Origin: Semisulcospira habei
Taxonomy: Eukaryota; Mollusca; Gastropoda; Semisulcospiridae
Direction of reading: 5' to 3'
DNA length: 64,000 nt
Assembly: GCA_036245525.1 (NCBI GenBank)
Contig: BTPG01000002.1
Location: 123,426,951-123,490,950 of the forward strand
Shown: one piece after another, positions 12,251 to 22,417 of the stretch
How positions within the stretch are numbered: position 1 is the stretch's first letter
Layout: every line of letters begins with the position of its first letter
The notes under the pieces: generated by a model
Seen by the model: only the letters and a program-made list of their open reading frames with translations
Told to the model about the DNA's origin: nothing
Databases searched by the model: none
Made by a program: the position numbers and the translations under genes

Positions 12251-12954
12251 TTAAAAACATGGGTGAATAAAGCATCACCCGGACTACAGTTCTGTGGTGT
12301 TTGTTTTGTTCTGGAAAGAAAGATGTATTTGTAGCATCTCTGAATGTGGAGCTGGGGTAAGCGTCAAAAACAAACTTGGTCAGCTGTCCGTGAGTGCCCC
12401 GCACAGAGCCACACTACAGTGGTGTTAGAAAAACCACTTGCACAAATCCAAGATAGAATGCACAGCGCTATATTTGGTGTCGTTGAAAAGATCATTTCCT
12501 GCCCTTTTTAATGGAGCCTAGTGCATATTTTAAATCAAGAGAAAACTGCATCAGATTTTCATGTGAGATTTTCAAATTTTTTTTACTCATATGTTGTCTG
12601 GGAATGACTGCATGCATATGTGCCAGCTAACAGTGAAAAGCTCATTCAAAAACTTTTTGAGCGATATATCATCTGACACGGACGAGCAAATCTTGGATTT
12701 GCGCAATGCTCAAAAATGCTTTCACAATGGTGCCCGCAATAGAAGCTTCTTTCGTCAATGACGCAAACTTTGCTTGTGACTTGCAGAAAACATTGCGCAA
12801 GTACACAAATGTTTATGCTTAATGAAAGGCAAAGACATTTTCATCATAGTAAACTAAAACTGATTGATAGAATTGATTATTTAGACCCGCAGTTTAATTT
12901 GTACTGTGAGTAGTCAATTTCCAGCCTGAACTTCACACCCTTCTCGTAAGTTAA
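12251..12954. other. Non-coding, no gene seen
   Basis: No long open frame, terminal repeat or match to the other families in the window was found. It runs directly into the 3' end of the LINE that follows. Confidence 0.5.
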
Positions 12955-14830
12955 TTTGTTTTAACGCTGAGCAGGTGACTAAGGACATCTCACGGCAGGA
13001 TGGGTAAAAATCTGGCCAGCCAGACTAAAAGAAAGGTCTTAAGACAAGATGTATATATATCTTTAAAATATTTCATGCTAAATTGTCGTACAGGTCTTTA
13101 AAGGAAACTTATACAAACTCTCAAAAAAGTCAAAATAATGAAATTTGCATAGTCTATGAATGCTCAAATCTTAATAAAAATATTGCATTCTCTCAAGAAA
13201 CTGAAGATTTTGTCCAGGGGAACATCCCAGAACAAAACCTTCAAGCAAGGAGTCTGCTGTGAAGTGTTTATATCTTGTGTCAATTAGATCGGCACAAGAC
13301 AGCAAAAAATGTTCAACAGAATACTGCTCGTCGCAGGCATAACACCATGGCCGCTCTTCCTGTCTTAGTAAATAAGAGTGCGTAACATGTGTGCCCGATG
13401 TGGAGCTGAGCAAAGACAGTTTTCCCATGGTGGCTGCCGCAGCGATGAGGTAGACTGTTGGACACCTTAGCAATAGCTTCATGCAGCTTGTTAGCTTCCT
13501 CTTTGTTCCGCTCGGACAACCACTCACGGGCTATGTACGCACTAATCACAGGTTTAAAATCACAATGAACAGTCTGTGTGTCAGGGACAGGGTCATTGCG
13601 GGCATCATTGGCAGCAGAATCTGCGATCCTGTTGCCTTCGATGCCAACATGCCTTGGGACCCAAATAAAAATGATGTCATAATATTCCTTCATGAAGTCA
13701 TGAAGCTCTCTGATATGCACCAGCAGTGGGTGGTCTGTTCCTGTGCCCTGAAGGGCTTGGAGGGCAGAGAGAGAGAGTCAGACAAAATCAGGAAGTTCCC
13801 TACACTGATAAGCATGCTTGAGTGCCAGCAGAACCGCCTGCAGTTCTGCACTAAATACCTATAGATGAATGGTCTGGGAGGCAGTGCATAAATGGGCGTC
13901 TAGGGTGGCAAGAGGACACTGTGGCCGCAGCCATCCTCAGACTTTGACCCATCTGTATAAATACGACAATAGCCAGGAAAACTTGAAAGGAGTTCATCGA
14001 GGCTCTGTGGAGTAGAGTCCTTCTTGTGGGCGGTCAAGTCCAGCAAGATGTCAGGCACTGGTAACAGCCTGGGTGGAGTGGTGTGTTGCAGAGATTCTAA
14101 AATTTTGTCCAGGTCCACTCCGGCCGCCTGCAGATGAGGTTGGACATGGAAGGAAAGTGAATGGACAGCTCTCGAATGGGTATCATAAATCTCTGAAAAC
14201 GGCGGTTTAAAAACATAATCAAAGGCAGGATTGTCTGGATGGGCCTTCAGCTTCAGAACGTAGCTGAGCATGAGGCGGATGCGGCAGAGCTTGAGAGAAG
14301 GCTTTCCTGCCTCAGCGTACAGACTAGGAACTGGGGATGTCCTGAAGGCCCCCAGACATATCCGCAGACCTTGATGGTGAATTGTGTTCAGACGCTGTAG
14401 AACAGACTTGGAAGCTGAGCCACATACCACAGAGCCGTTATCCAGTTTCGACCGAACAAAAGCCCAGTACAGTCGAAGTAAGACAGTGCGGTCTGCACCC
14501 CAGTCAGTGTGACCAACGACACAAAGAACGTCATGGGCCTTCTGACATGAGGTTCGAAGATAATTAATATGGTTGCAGAAGGTCAGTCTTTTGTCAAAGA
14601 TGACCCCCAGAAACTCTGCCTCCTCGGCCACCTTTATTGGCACTCCAGCGATGCTCAGGCTAGGTTCCAGAAAAAATTTATTCTGGTTAGTAAAAACTAA
14701 AATGCACACAGACTGTCTTGGAGGGCAAGAACTTGAATCCGTTGAGACACCCACCCCTGGATGCGATCAATGCATAGTTGCAAGCGCCTCTCATGGGACG
14801 CAAGTCCTCAACCTCTTCATGGCTGTGTAG
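12955..14830 (-). mobile_element. I-superfamily LINE, 5'-truncated, decayed copy
   Basis: This minus-strand copy is homologous to the long element at 38517-44379. The 3' untranslated part (TTTTAACGCTGAGCAGG... and GGGTAAAAATCTGG) is at 12955-13160. Coding pieces at about 13171-13864 and 13900-14754 correspond to the RNase H and C-terminal parts (YTDGSKSEDG, IFIWVPRHVGIEGNRIADSAA) and to the end of the reverse transcriptase (KFLPSKTVCV, FLGVIFDKRLTF). Several frameshifts and small deletions separate the pieces, including one that removes part of RNase H. It is more diverged than the copy at 22418-25492. Homology stops near 14815-14830, just before a C-only tract at 14863-14886. Confidence 0.85.
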
Positions 14831-14862
14831 TAAAGCCGATTTCTCACTCTTTAGTTTGGCCC

Positions 14863-15440
14863 CCCCCCCCCCCCCCCCCCCCCCCCGCCTGCTGCTGTGG
14901 TATAGCAGGCTATCTAGGTCACTGTCTGGCAGCAAAAATTCCTTCTCTAATCTCTGTAACGGACTACTAATGTGTGGTGTGCTATGCCTGTGTTTAATGT
15001 TCTCTATCTCCTCTTCAAAAGTTTTCTACATAAAACCATTTAACACATGTGTGTACCGTTGCCTGCTGGTTCCTGTGTTGGTGGTATTATTCAGGGAACA
15101 TTTTTTTTTAAAGGGTGCAATCCAAGGATAAAGACAGGTACCGTGTTTGTGTGTGACTGAATAATAAGTTATCTGTGCCTCGCACAGTACTGAGCAGGTC
15201 TGAACATTCATTCTCTATGGAATACTGGTGTGTATAGTGTAATCCCTGTGCTTTATGCTCTGCTTATAGCCTCATGTTTAGTAGTATCAGGTAATAACTG
15301 TTGTCTGCTCATTCATATTATCCTGATTCCTTTATTCCAAATGGTGTAGTCTACTCTAAGGGAAAGACAGTACAGTTATGGTGGGAATAAAACATACACA
15401 AGAAACATTTGCACACACATAATCCTTTCACTTTAAAAGC
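14863..15440. other. Poly-C tract and unassigned sequence
   Basis: About 24 C residues at 14863-14886 are followed by roughly 550 bases with no recognisable gene or repeat. The frames present are short and lack motifs. Confidence 0.5.
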
Positions 15441-15454
15441 TTAAATTCTCTATG

Positions 15455-16228
15455 TAGAGTATGTGGAGGAAGGTCAAAATGAACACTTGATGAAAAACCA
15501 ATCACACTGTGTGAAATGTATGCAGCTGAACTTTAGGAAATACATGGAATCACTATAGATGAAACTAGTGGACTGTTGTACTCAAATTCGTTTTGTGTGA
15601 AATGTTACCATAGAGTAATGAAACTGCAAACAATGCAATTGAACAAGCTAACAAGATATGGACAACTTATGATCCATCGCTCAACAGCTCCGACTGCACT
15701 GTGTGTAGTAAATTTGCACAGCTAGGGAAGGGCGGTCAACCAGTGAAACCTGACTGTGGCGCTAGGCATAAATGTGATGCAAATGACAGTAATATTACTG
15801 TGGGCAGTTTCCAACCTCCCAGCACCTCCACACCTACTATGTGGACAAAGTCACAATCTGAATTTCACACGCCTAATCAAGCTAATAAAATCAGTCTGTT
15901 GCCTACCACACCAGTCAAAACCACGGCAGATGCTGCAACATCACCTTTCTTCAAAACAACACTCCGACGACAAGGGGAATTGCAAGCACCATTTACAAAA
16001 GACAAGGAGGCCTATTTCACTCACTTCTCAAAACTTAAAATGGAAAAGTCAAGAGACAAACACACTGTCATATGTAAAACTAGAGGACAGCCCACAGTCT
16101 TGAAGAAAATAGTAAAACCAAGAAAATTATCATCTTTAGCATCATCCCCATTGAGAAGGAAAAGGGCTAACCAAATGCAAAAGTTTAGAGAAGATGTGTC
16201 AGGATCATCAGCAGATGATTCTGTGTGA
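15455..16228 (+). pseudogene. Decayed N-terminal-RAG1-like (N-RAG) transposon gene
   Basis: Second, broken copy of the first gene of the transposon at 33113-34102. The order of landmarks is conserved: a CGGRSK zinc motif near 15460, HGITIDETSGLLYSNSFCVKCY near 15540-15600, IWTTYDPSLNSSDCTVC near 15657-15710, LGKGGQPVKP near 15720-15750, then KTRGQP and KPRKLSSLASSPL toward the end. The first 200 bases contain at least one stop and one shift. From 15701 the frame is open to a TGA at 16226-16228. That TGA falls at the same place in the protein as the TGA ending the first gene of the other copy. No transposase-core sequence follows here; a small foldback element begins about 12 bases later. Confidence 0.75.
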
Positions 16229-16239
16229 CAGCAGGGCTA

Positions 16240-16462
16240 AAGCAGAGAGAGAACAATAGAGAGTTGAAAAGCATCAAAATCAATAATGCCGCATCGATCG
16301 ATACATCACACCATTTTTGATAATAGCTGCATCGACCCCCCATCACCTCCCTACCATCACGAATACACCCTGTTAATTTTTTTTTTTAATGGCGAGCATG
16401 ATCAGTGCGGCATTATTGATTTTGTTATTTTTCAAATCTCTATTGTTTTCTCTCTATAACCA
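16240..16462. mobile_element. Foldback MITE
   Basis: Two arms, about 16240-16295 and 16405-16462, are imperfect reverse complements sharing ACAATAGAGA and CAAAATCAATAATGCCGCA. They enclose about 110 bases. There is no coding capacity and I could not define a clean target duplication. It lies directly after the N-RAG pseudogene and could be a remnant of that transposon's own end, although it does not match the inverted repeats at 32433 or 36651. Confidence 0.6.
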
Positions 16463-16857
16463 TTGTCTCTGTCAACACCTAAACGTTTAACATGCACCTG
16501 ACCAAGTGGTGCCAAGTAAAACTTCATACTTATTAACAAGTTGCAACTAACTTTTAAAAACCTGCCGAGGTAACCTTTAAGTTAGTTGTCATAAGAACTT
16601 ATTAATTACTCACCATAAGAACTTAGTAATTACTTACTATAAGTTCTTATAAGTTATTACAAGAACTTGACTCCAGTCCCAAGATACTGGGACAGATTTG
16701 TCAAGATACAAAGGCAACAAAAAAACTTTTTTTTCTCAATAGTACTCTGGCGGCGGAGCAGATGGGGCTAAATAGATAGGCTCAAGCGGCATGTGCGGCG
16801 TGTCATCTCTCTGTGAAATGTATGTCATTAATATTAAACGATTACCAAAACCGATTT
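16463..16857. other. Non-coding with short AT-rich repeats
   Basis: No gene is seen. Around 16588-16660 there are two direct copies of CATAAGAACTTAkTAATTACT followed by inverted TATAAGTTCTTATA units, a small clustered repeat of unknown meaning. The viral relic begins immediately to the right. Confidence 0.5.
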
Positions 16858-17523
16858 TTACTTTCCTAAAAGATTTTGAAGTTTTTCCGTGGTTTCCTGT
16901 ACTCCAATATTTTTCCCTTCTTCTAAAAAACCAGCCTTTAGTTCTTCAACATTCACGGGGGATTGACTACGCATATTATTCTGTATTTCAGACTTCTGTT
17001 GTTTGTAATTGCTCAAATCATCATGCACTCTCTTAAATTCAATATCATCAATAAAATTATCTTCCAAAGCTCTACTAATAATAAGTTTCATACTACTCAG
17101 CTTTGCACCCGCGAGCGTACTCAACGCTTCATGCTTCTGCAACTTTGTATGAAATCTTTTGTTAAGGCCTTCCAAACCAAAGCATACAAGTCCTGTGGCA
17201 ATGCTAGCTCCTTCAAGACCAATTCCAATTAAACTACCGATTCCAGTTGATATAAAAACAATACCCCCTACAGATAATCCAGCTGAAAGTGAAACTGCAC
17301 CCACAGCCATAGATGTGTTTTGTACAGAATTGACAACTGTTTTATACCGTCTTTTACACCTAGAGTATCTCGCCTCTTCACTTTCCAAATATTTCAATGC
17401 TTCTGTAATATTTATTAATCAGAATGTGTCTGCCTGTAATGTTTTATCAGATACAATTGGCACATGCGGATCAGTTGTCGCAAGCGTCTCAAGCGTCGGT
17501 AGTTGCGGATAGAAGTTTACCAT
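16858..17523 (-). pseudogene. Virus-like amphipathic membrane-active-type protein, one stop
   Basis: The frame starts at an ATG at 17521-17523 and continues to a TAA at 16858, interrupted once by a TGA about 36 codons in (near 17416). The longest uninterrupted part is the C-terminal 179 residues. After a charged start (KYLESEEARYSRCKRRYKT) comes a long Gly/Ala/Ile-rich hydrophobic stretch of about 55 residues (for example GLSVGGIVFISTGIGSLIG). A Lys/Glu-rich helical tail follows. The family is familiar as a companion of double-jelly-roll capsid genes in Polinton/adintovirus-like elements of cnidarians and molluscs. A role as a virion membrane-active or scaffold protein is inference. It is the first of three consecutive minus-strand genes spaced 20-30 bases apart. 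Confidence 0.6.
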
Positions 17524-17552
17524 TTTTTTTATTGACAAATATTTTTTAAAAT

Positions 17553-18434
17553 TTAATCAGCGATTACATTTTGCAACTCGTCAAAAGTGTATAATTTGCT
17601 GGCGTAATAAAATGAAACAAGATCAATGTGTTCAAGTTTTATGTTACTTAGGCGAACAAAAGTTGTTTTGTCGACCACTATCTTGACAGCTGGAATACTG
17701 CTCGAAACCTCTATATCAACACCTTTTTTAATAGCAATAAAGACTTTTGATGACTCTTGCACTGTGTCATCCCGCATAAGTTTGATTCCCTGTGTGATAT
17801 CTGCCTCTTTTACAGAAGCTACAGACCCCATGATAATTTCAAATACTATTGTCGCTTCTCTAGCCATAGCAAAGTTTGCTGGCATAAAAACAACAGAAGT
17901 ATCTGATCTGCGTTTTCTATTTGTAAGAAGATACCTTTGTTTCTCATACTCTTGCACTTTTAGTTTTTCTCTGCTATTGTTGTCTGAAGCAAAACTTGGA
18001 ACAAGGCTTACAATCAACGGCCCAGAGTTAACAACTTTTCTGAATACTAAGGCTCCTTCATCATCACTATATACATAAGGACTAATAAATTCAAACTTTA
18101 TGTCCTAGTCGATTGTTGGTGCAATTACAGGTGTAGATACAAGCGAAACTACCCACTTATTACCTACATGTTTTAAGTTGTAGGGCACATTATTTACAGG
18201 CGGAAGCGGTACAGTAACATCACAAAGCTGGCCAAGTTTAGGAATCTGTCTCTCTGTTCCGTCCTTCATGTCATCGATTACTTTCCGCTTGTACATGCCA
18301 TAAGAATCAAGTTCAAAACCATACACCTCCCCCACCTCCCCCTTTTTATCAAAATCTTGTACATCAGCCAAATCTTTCAACTCTGTTAAAGGACACACGA
18401 CTGGAATAATTTTCAGTTTTGGACCAGCACTCAT
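17553..18434 (-). pseudogene. Virus-like structural-type protein, one internal TAG
   Basis: Two open stretches, 18105-18434 and 17553-18104, are in the same frame and separated only by a TAG at 18105-18107. They are best read as one gene of about 293 codons from the ATG at 18432-18434 to the TAA at 17553. The N-terminal third holds a short Val/Pro-rich beta-type segment. The remainder alternates hydrophobic and charged residues as in a beta-rich capsid-associated protein, with VFMPANFAMAREATIVFEI near the centre. I cannot name the family. It lies 29 bases from the amphipathic gene and 21 bases from the next one, which suggests a viral operon-like block. One nonsense change is the only lesion I see. 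Confidence 0.55.
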
Positions 18435-18455
18435 TTTTTATAAACAAAAATAAAA

Positions 18456-18778
18456 TTATTTAACTTCTAACACAACACTAAAATCATGCATCAGAACTGG
18501 TTTGTCATCCTGATTAGTTACAGATAAACACAGTGATTCAAAGAAACTAGAACCTAATTTCTGAAACTGTAAATTAGGAAATCTAACAACCACACTTTCG
18601 CAATAGGGTGCAGTTCCAGCTGACACACATCTTAACAAAGTTGAAGGCTTTCCATTGTGTACATTTTCAGTCGTGTTTAGTTCTTTCAAATAAACATTAA
18701 ATACTGTGTCTACTGACAAATAAACAGGGCGTTTTCCAGTTGTTGTTTTTTTTTGTTTATTTGGATTTTTTCTCATTT
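18456..18778 (-). pseudogene. C-terminal half of a LINE-split viral structural gene
   Basis: An open frame on the minus strand runs from the LINE junction at about 18778 to a TAA at 18456. It encodes about 105 residues (TGKRPVYLSVDTVFNVYLKE... ending HDFSVVLEVK). The first ATG after the junction is at 18774-18776, but the pattern fits the C-terminal half of a protein whose N-terminal half lies at 19556-19951, beyond the inserted LINE. The ending, with alternating hydrophobic residues, resembles the close of a jelly-roll or penton-like protein of Polinton/adintovirus-type elements. I recognise the general family from cnidarian and molluscan genomes but cannot name it. The gene is inactivated by the insertion. 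Confidence 0.55.
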
Positions 18779-19553
18779 TTTCGTCGGACGCCAAGCTGGA
18801 CAAGGAGCTTGACAGCAGGCTGGCAAAAGCGAACAGCGCTTTCGGGCGACTTTTCAAGCGGGTGTGGCACAATCAACAGCTGAAAACAGGCACCAAGATC
18901 AGCGTGTACAGAGCTGTGGTCCTCACCACCCTGCTGTATGGTTCCGAGTCCTGGGCCCTCTACCGCAGCCAACTACGACTCCTCGAACGCTTCCACCAGC
19001 GCTGCCTGCGTACCATCCTGGGCATTCACTGGAGTGACTATGTCACCAACGTCGAGGTCCTTGAACAGGCCGAAAGTGTGAGCATCGAGGCTTTGCTGCT
19101 GCGGACACAGCTCCGCTGGGCGGGGCATGTCTCCAGGATGGAGGATCATCGCCTACCAAAGATCACCCTGTTCGGCGAGCTTGCTACTGGACACCGTGAC
19201 AGAGGGGCACCAAAGAAGAGATACAAAGACTGTCTCAAGAAGTCACTTAGTGCCTGCCAAATCGACCACCACCAGTGGTCTTCGCTTGCTGCGGACCGTG
19301 ACACCTGGCGCTCCACCATTTACAAGGCAGCTGTCTCCTTTGAGGACTCTCACAGAGCTAGCCTTAAGGACAAGCGGCTCAGGAGAAAAAACAGAGATGC
19401 CGCAACTCAGAACCCTGGCCATACCTTCCCCTGCAGCCACTGCGGTCGAACCTGCCTGTCTCGGATTGGCCTCCGCAGCCACGAACAAGCCTGCAGACGT
19501 CGTGGGCAACTCCTATAAAATCTTCGTTCGCGAAGTCAAGCCAAGAGAGAATA
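18779..19553 (+). mobile_element. RTE-type LINE 3' fragment inside a viral gene
   Basis: This is a 5'-truncated non-LTR retrotransposon in plus orientation. It encodes the C-terminal region of the polymerase protein: SDAKLDKELDSRLAKANSAFGRL, the TTLLYGSESW motif near 18930, RWAGHVSRMED near 19120, and a terminal CCHC-type zinc finger (CSHCGRTCLSRIGLRSHEQAC) ending at 19516. The 3' tail is ATCTTCGTTCGCGAAGTCAAGCCAAGAGAG. The frame from 18862 to 19518 is uninterrupted, so the insertion looks recent. I found no clear target duplication at its two junctions, so a small deletion may have accompanied insertion. Confidence 0.85.
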
Positions 19554-19555
19554 CG

Positions 19556-19951
19556 TGACAAATCTGTACTTTCCAAAAATGTCCAATCACCCAATTCATC
19601 AAAAGGTAGAACTTTTAAACCAAGTAAAAATACAAGTTCATATGAAAAATCAAGCACACGCATGTTACTTGGAAATTCTAATGTAACGTGTAAGTTGGCT
19701 GGATTTAAAGTTGCTTTAATTTTTAATTCACTTTGAAACCAGTTAGCTAAAGTACAAATGTCATAATACCCTGGTGGTATAACATGGGTCCCATTATGTT
19801 TAACATAATAATTATCATCTGTTATATTAAACCACTTTACAGTGTAGAACATTTCATGGATAGCTACAGCCTTGCTACCATCTCGATTACCAATCCCATT
19901 AGTTAACCACACTGGTTTGCTTGTGTCAAGATTTGTTAAGGTAATAAACAT
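19556..19951 (-). pseudogene. N-terminal half of the LINE-split viral structural gene
   Basis: From the ATG at 19949-19951 an open minus-strand frame of about 131 codons runs into the LINE at about 19555. The protein begins MFITLTNLDTSKPVWLTNG and later shows PPGYYDICTLANWFQSEL and FSYELVFLLGL. The last two resemble the 'step then LLGF' pattern of minor-capsid or penton-like proteins in Polinton/adintovirus-like elements; this is family memory, not a search result. The start codon lies about 25 bases from the oppositely oriented start of the next viral gene, a compact divergent arrangement. Its C-terminal half is at 18456-18778. Confidence 0.55.
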
Positions 19952-19975
19952 TTTTATTATCTCATAAAAAAGAAA

Positions 19976-21017
19976 ATGATGGAATTTAAATCGCCAACAA
20001 TCGTCACTACAAACGCATTTCAATTTAACGTGGATGCCAAGTACAATATTGCACCAACTTATGAACAGAAAATAATTCAACTAAATCAGCTTTATATAGC
20101 TGTAAATGAACAAGATTTATTTCAAATGAAAGTACCCAACCCCTTTGACCAATATCTAAACCCTCCAATAACAGACGATTTAACTGCAAGAAAGTGGTCC
20201 TCAAGCCCACTACATGTTTCAAAACCAACTCAACTTTTCTATACTGTGCTCAACTACAGGCTGTGGTGTTTCTTTTACAGACCATTTAAATTACTCAAAC
20301 CAACTGATTAGGTCTGTGTATCGTTTCCATGTGTATTATCAGCTTAGAAGAATACTCTCACAACTCCATACCCTGCTGCCCACTGAATCCAGTTTCAACA
20401 GGTATAACAACCCCATGGATATGAAAGCATTTGAACGCATCTGTAATGAATTTAACATCGGTACCAAGTATGACTTTGCACAAAAACTTGATGATCACGA
20501 CATGGGTACATTGTATTACGCTATGAGTCACAGACAATATCCTCAAGATTACTACCCTGGTTACACTTCATTTTCATCAAAATCACAAGTGTGGTTAGGA
20601 TCAATAGAACAGAAACAGTCTAATGCCTGGACCACATTTGTCTTTAGACAGGAGTGATGGGTTTACTCAAGCAGGAGTCGAGCGCGTAAATGAGTCTATC
20701 AGAACATATGTGTGGTGTATACTAGGAGCACAATCGCTAACAAAATCAAACATTTTAAACGGGAGTTGAAAATTCAAAGCACAAAAACAATTTCTTGAAA
20801 ACCTGGAAGACTCGATTAATTCAGTGGAAGATCTCCCGTCAAGCATACAACGCTACGAAGACTTTCTCAGATATGCGAGATCAAAGTTGACTTTGCAGTT
20901 GGCATCGGGTTATACATGTTACCATCTGACCTTCAATTACAAATGGGGACAATAACAAATTATAATAACGAAATAATTGTTGCAGGGCGTGATCAGAAAT
21001 TAGGACTCAATCAGTAA
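19976..21017 (+). pseudogene. Virus-like conserved gene with several frameshifts
   Basis: Coding sequence begins at an ATG at 19976 (or 19979) and can be followed across three frames to a TAA near 21015-21017. Frame changes are needed near 20310, 20640 and 20885, and one TGA lies near 20767. Recognisable parts include SVYRFHVYYQLRRILSQLH, FERICNEFNIGT, SDGFTQAGVERVNESIRTYVW and, at the end, GLYMLPSDLQLQ. The same set of segments is common beside capsid genes of Polinton/adintovirus-like elements in cnidarians and molluscs. The function is unknown to me; a virion component is plausible. It is the most damaged gene of the relic. Confidence 0.6.
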
Positions 21018-21065
21018 ACTTGGGGGCAACAACCACACATTTACAGACATTAAAACCATTAATAA

Positions 21066-21187
21066 ATGCCTGTACAGACGGTAACAGCCCCGGCCCTGAC
21101 CCCGTCACTAACCTCTGACTCACCAAACACACATGAGTCAGAGAAAACAGCATTGGTAATAGGCCTTACTGGATTAGGAATCCTCGC
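21066..21187 (+). pseudogene. Truncated viral short membrane protein
   Basis: An ATG 48 bases after the previous gene opens a frame with a Thr/Ser/Pro-rich start and then a hydrophobic segment (TALVIGLTGLGILAL), after which the sequence changes abruptly into the 5' leader of a LINE at about 21187. It is probably a small membrane-anchored viral protein cut by the insertion. No continuation was found on the far side of the insertion cluster. Confidence 0.4.
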
Positions 21188-21649
21188 GCTGGGACCATAT
21201 GGCGTTGAGGCGCGTCCCCTGGGTGGTGGATATGGGGTCCCTCGTGAGAGGGGTGCACCGAATGAAATAAGGTGCCGTGAACCAACATGGTCTAAGGGAA
21301 GGTGACCCTGACAGAAAAACCCTGGTCCTCCTAGTAAGGGGGTTGGGCGTGGGGGTAGCTTCCCCATCCTGCAAAAAAGGAAATAGCTACAAAAACGCCG
21401 ACGAAAAGACTAACAGTAATTCCTTTCCTGGAGGAGGAAGGTTCTTCTACTAGAAGACTTATGACGTCCTGTGGTGAAAGCCGGAAGTCTTTGGAAGCCA
21501 CAGGACCGAGCCGCCTCTCTCTATCCAGGGATACAACCATGGGCACATGGAACGTCAAGACCATGTACCAGAGCGGCAAGGCCGCCCAGATAGCAGCGGA
21601 AATGCAAAAGTACAACCTTTCCCTGCTAGGTATCAGTGAAGCCAGATGG

Positions 21650-21795
21650 TTAGTTAGTTAGTTATTTGGGTTTAACGCCGAGCAGGCGACTAAGGCCATC
21701 TCACGGCGGGATGGGTAAAAATCTGGTCAGCCAGACTAAAAGCAAGGTCTTAAGACAAGATGTAAATATAGATTAAAAATCTCAGGCTAAAATGG
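21650..21795 (-). mobile_element. I-type LINE 3' tail fragment
   Basis: This 146-base insert matches the last part of the I-superfamily LINE at 38517-38660 (TTAGTTAGTTAG, GGGTTTAACGCCGAGCAGGCG, GGGTAAAAATCTGGTCAGCC). It is severely 5'-truncated and splits the endonuclease coding sequence. ATGG flanks both ends and may be a short target duplication. Confidence 0.8.
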
Positions 21796-21828
21796 ACGCA
21801 GTCTGGCCAGAAAAGGCTGTTAAGTGGG

Positions 21829-22114
21829 GAGATTGATTGATTGATTGTACATTGCTTAACGTCCCGACAGCAACAAGGCTTTCTCAGGACGTGCCTGCAC
21901 TGCTTGTGAAAAAAAAAAAATAAACAGAAAATTGAATGTATGTCGCCAGCCGGTCAAATACGTTAAATAAACCTACAACATGGGGCCTAAATAAAGCTAA
22001 GACCATTTAGCAACACACATCCAATATCAAGAACTACAGGCAGTGCAGACAGTAGGGAGAGTTTTAAAAAGGCAAATACAGGTGAATGGACAAAGGGTAG
22101 ACAGAAACACATGA
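21829..22114 (-). mobile_element. SINE, 5'-truncated copy
   Basis: The copy has the same 3' sequence as the SINE at 11467-11862 (GATTGATTGTACATTGCTTAACGTCCCGAC). Its 5' end stops at ...AGACAGAAACACATG, so about 110 bases of the 5' part are missing. It interrupts the same RTE endonuclease reading frame. Confidence 0.75.
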
Positions 22115-22417
22115 GATGATTCTGTATTCAGGTCATGAAGAGGAGAATGCCCCCCATACAGAAGGTGTAGCATTCATGCTGTCACGAGTGGCACAGAGAG
22201 CGCTGATGGGCTAAGAACCTCTTGGGCCAAGAATTATCACAGCAGCCTTTAGAATCAAGAAAAAGCTCAAGCTGAACATCATCCAGTGTTATGCGCCCAC
22301 TAATGACAGTGACGAGGAAGAGAAACACGAGTTCTACGACCGACTCCAGAGTGCCTTGGACAAATGTGCTGAGCGAGACATCACCATCGTCATGGGCGAT
22401 TTTAATGCCAAAATAGG

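Larger units (their letters stand above)
21188..22417 (+). mobile_element. RTE-type LINE, 5' leader and endonuclease only
   Basis: It begins with a GC-rich leader (GGCGTTGAGGCGCGTCCCC) and a conserved-looking TGAACCAACATGGTC segment, then an endonuclease start (GTWNVKTMYQSGKAAQIAAEM, ISEARW at about 21543-21649). The endonuclease continues after two insertions (TQSGQKRLLSGE at 21796-21828; ILYSGHEEENAPHTEGVAFML from 22115), reaching QCYAPTND and the active-site MGDFNAKIG at 22390-22417. It then breaks at the tail of an I-type LINE. The copy was therefore interrupted at least three times after it landed in the viral relic. One stop near 22210 is visible. Confidence 0.8.
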
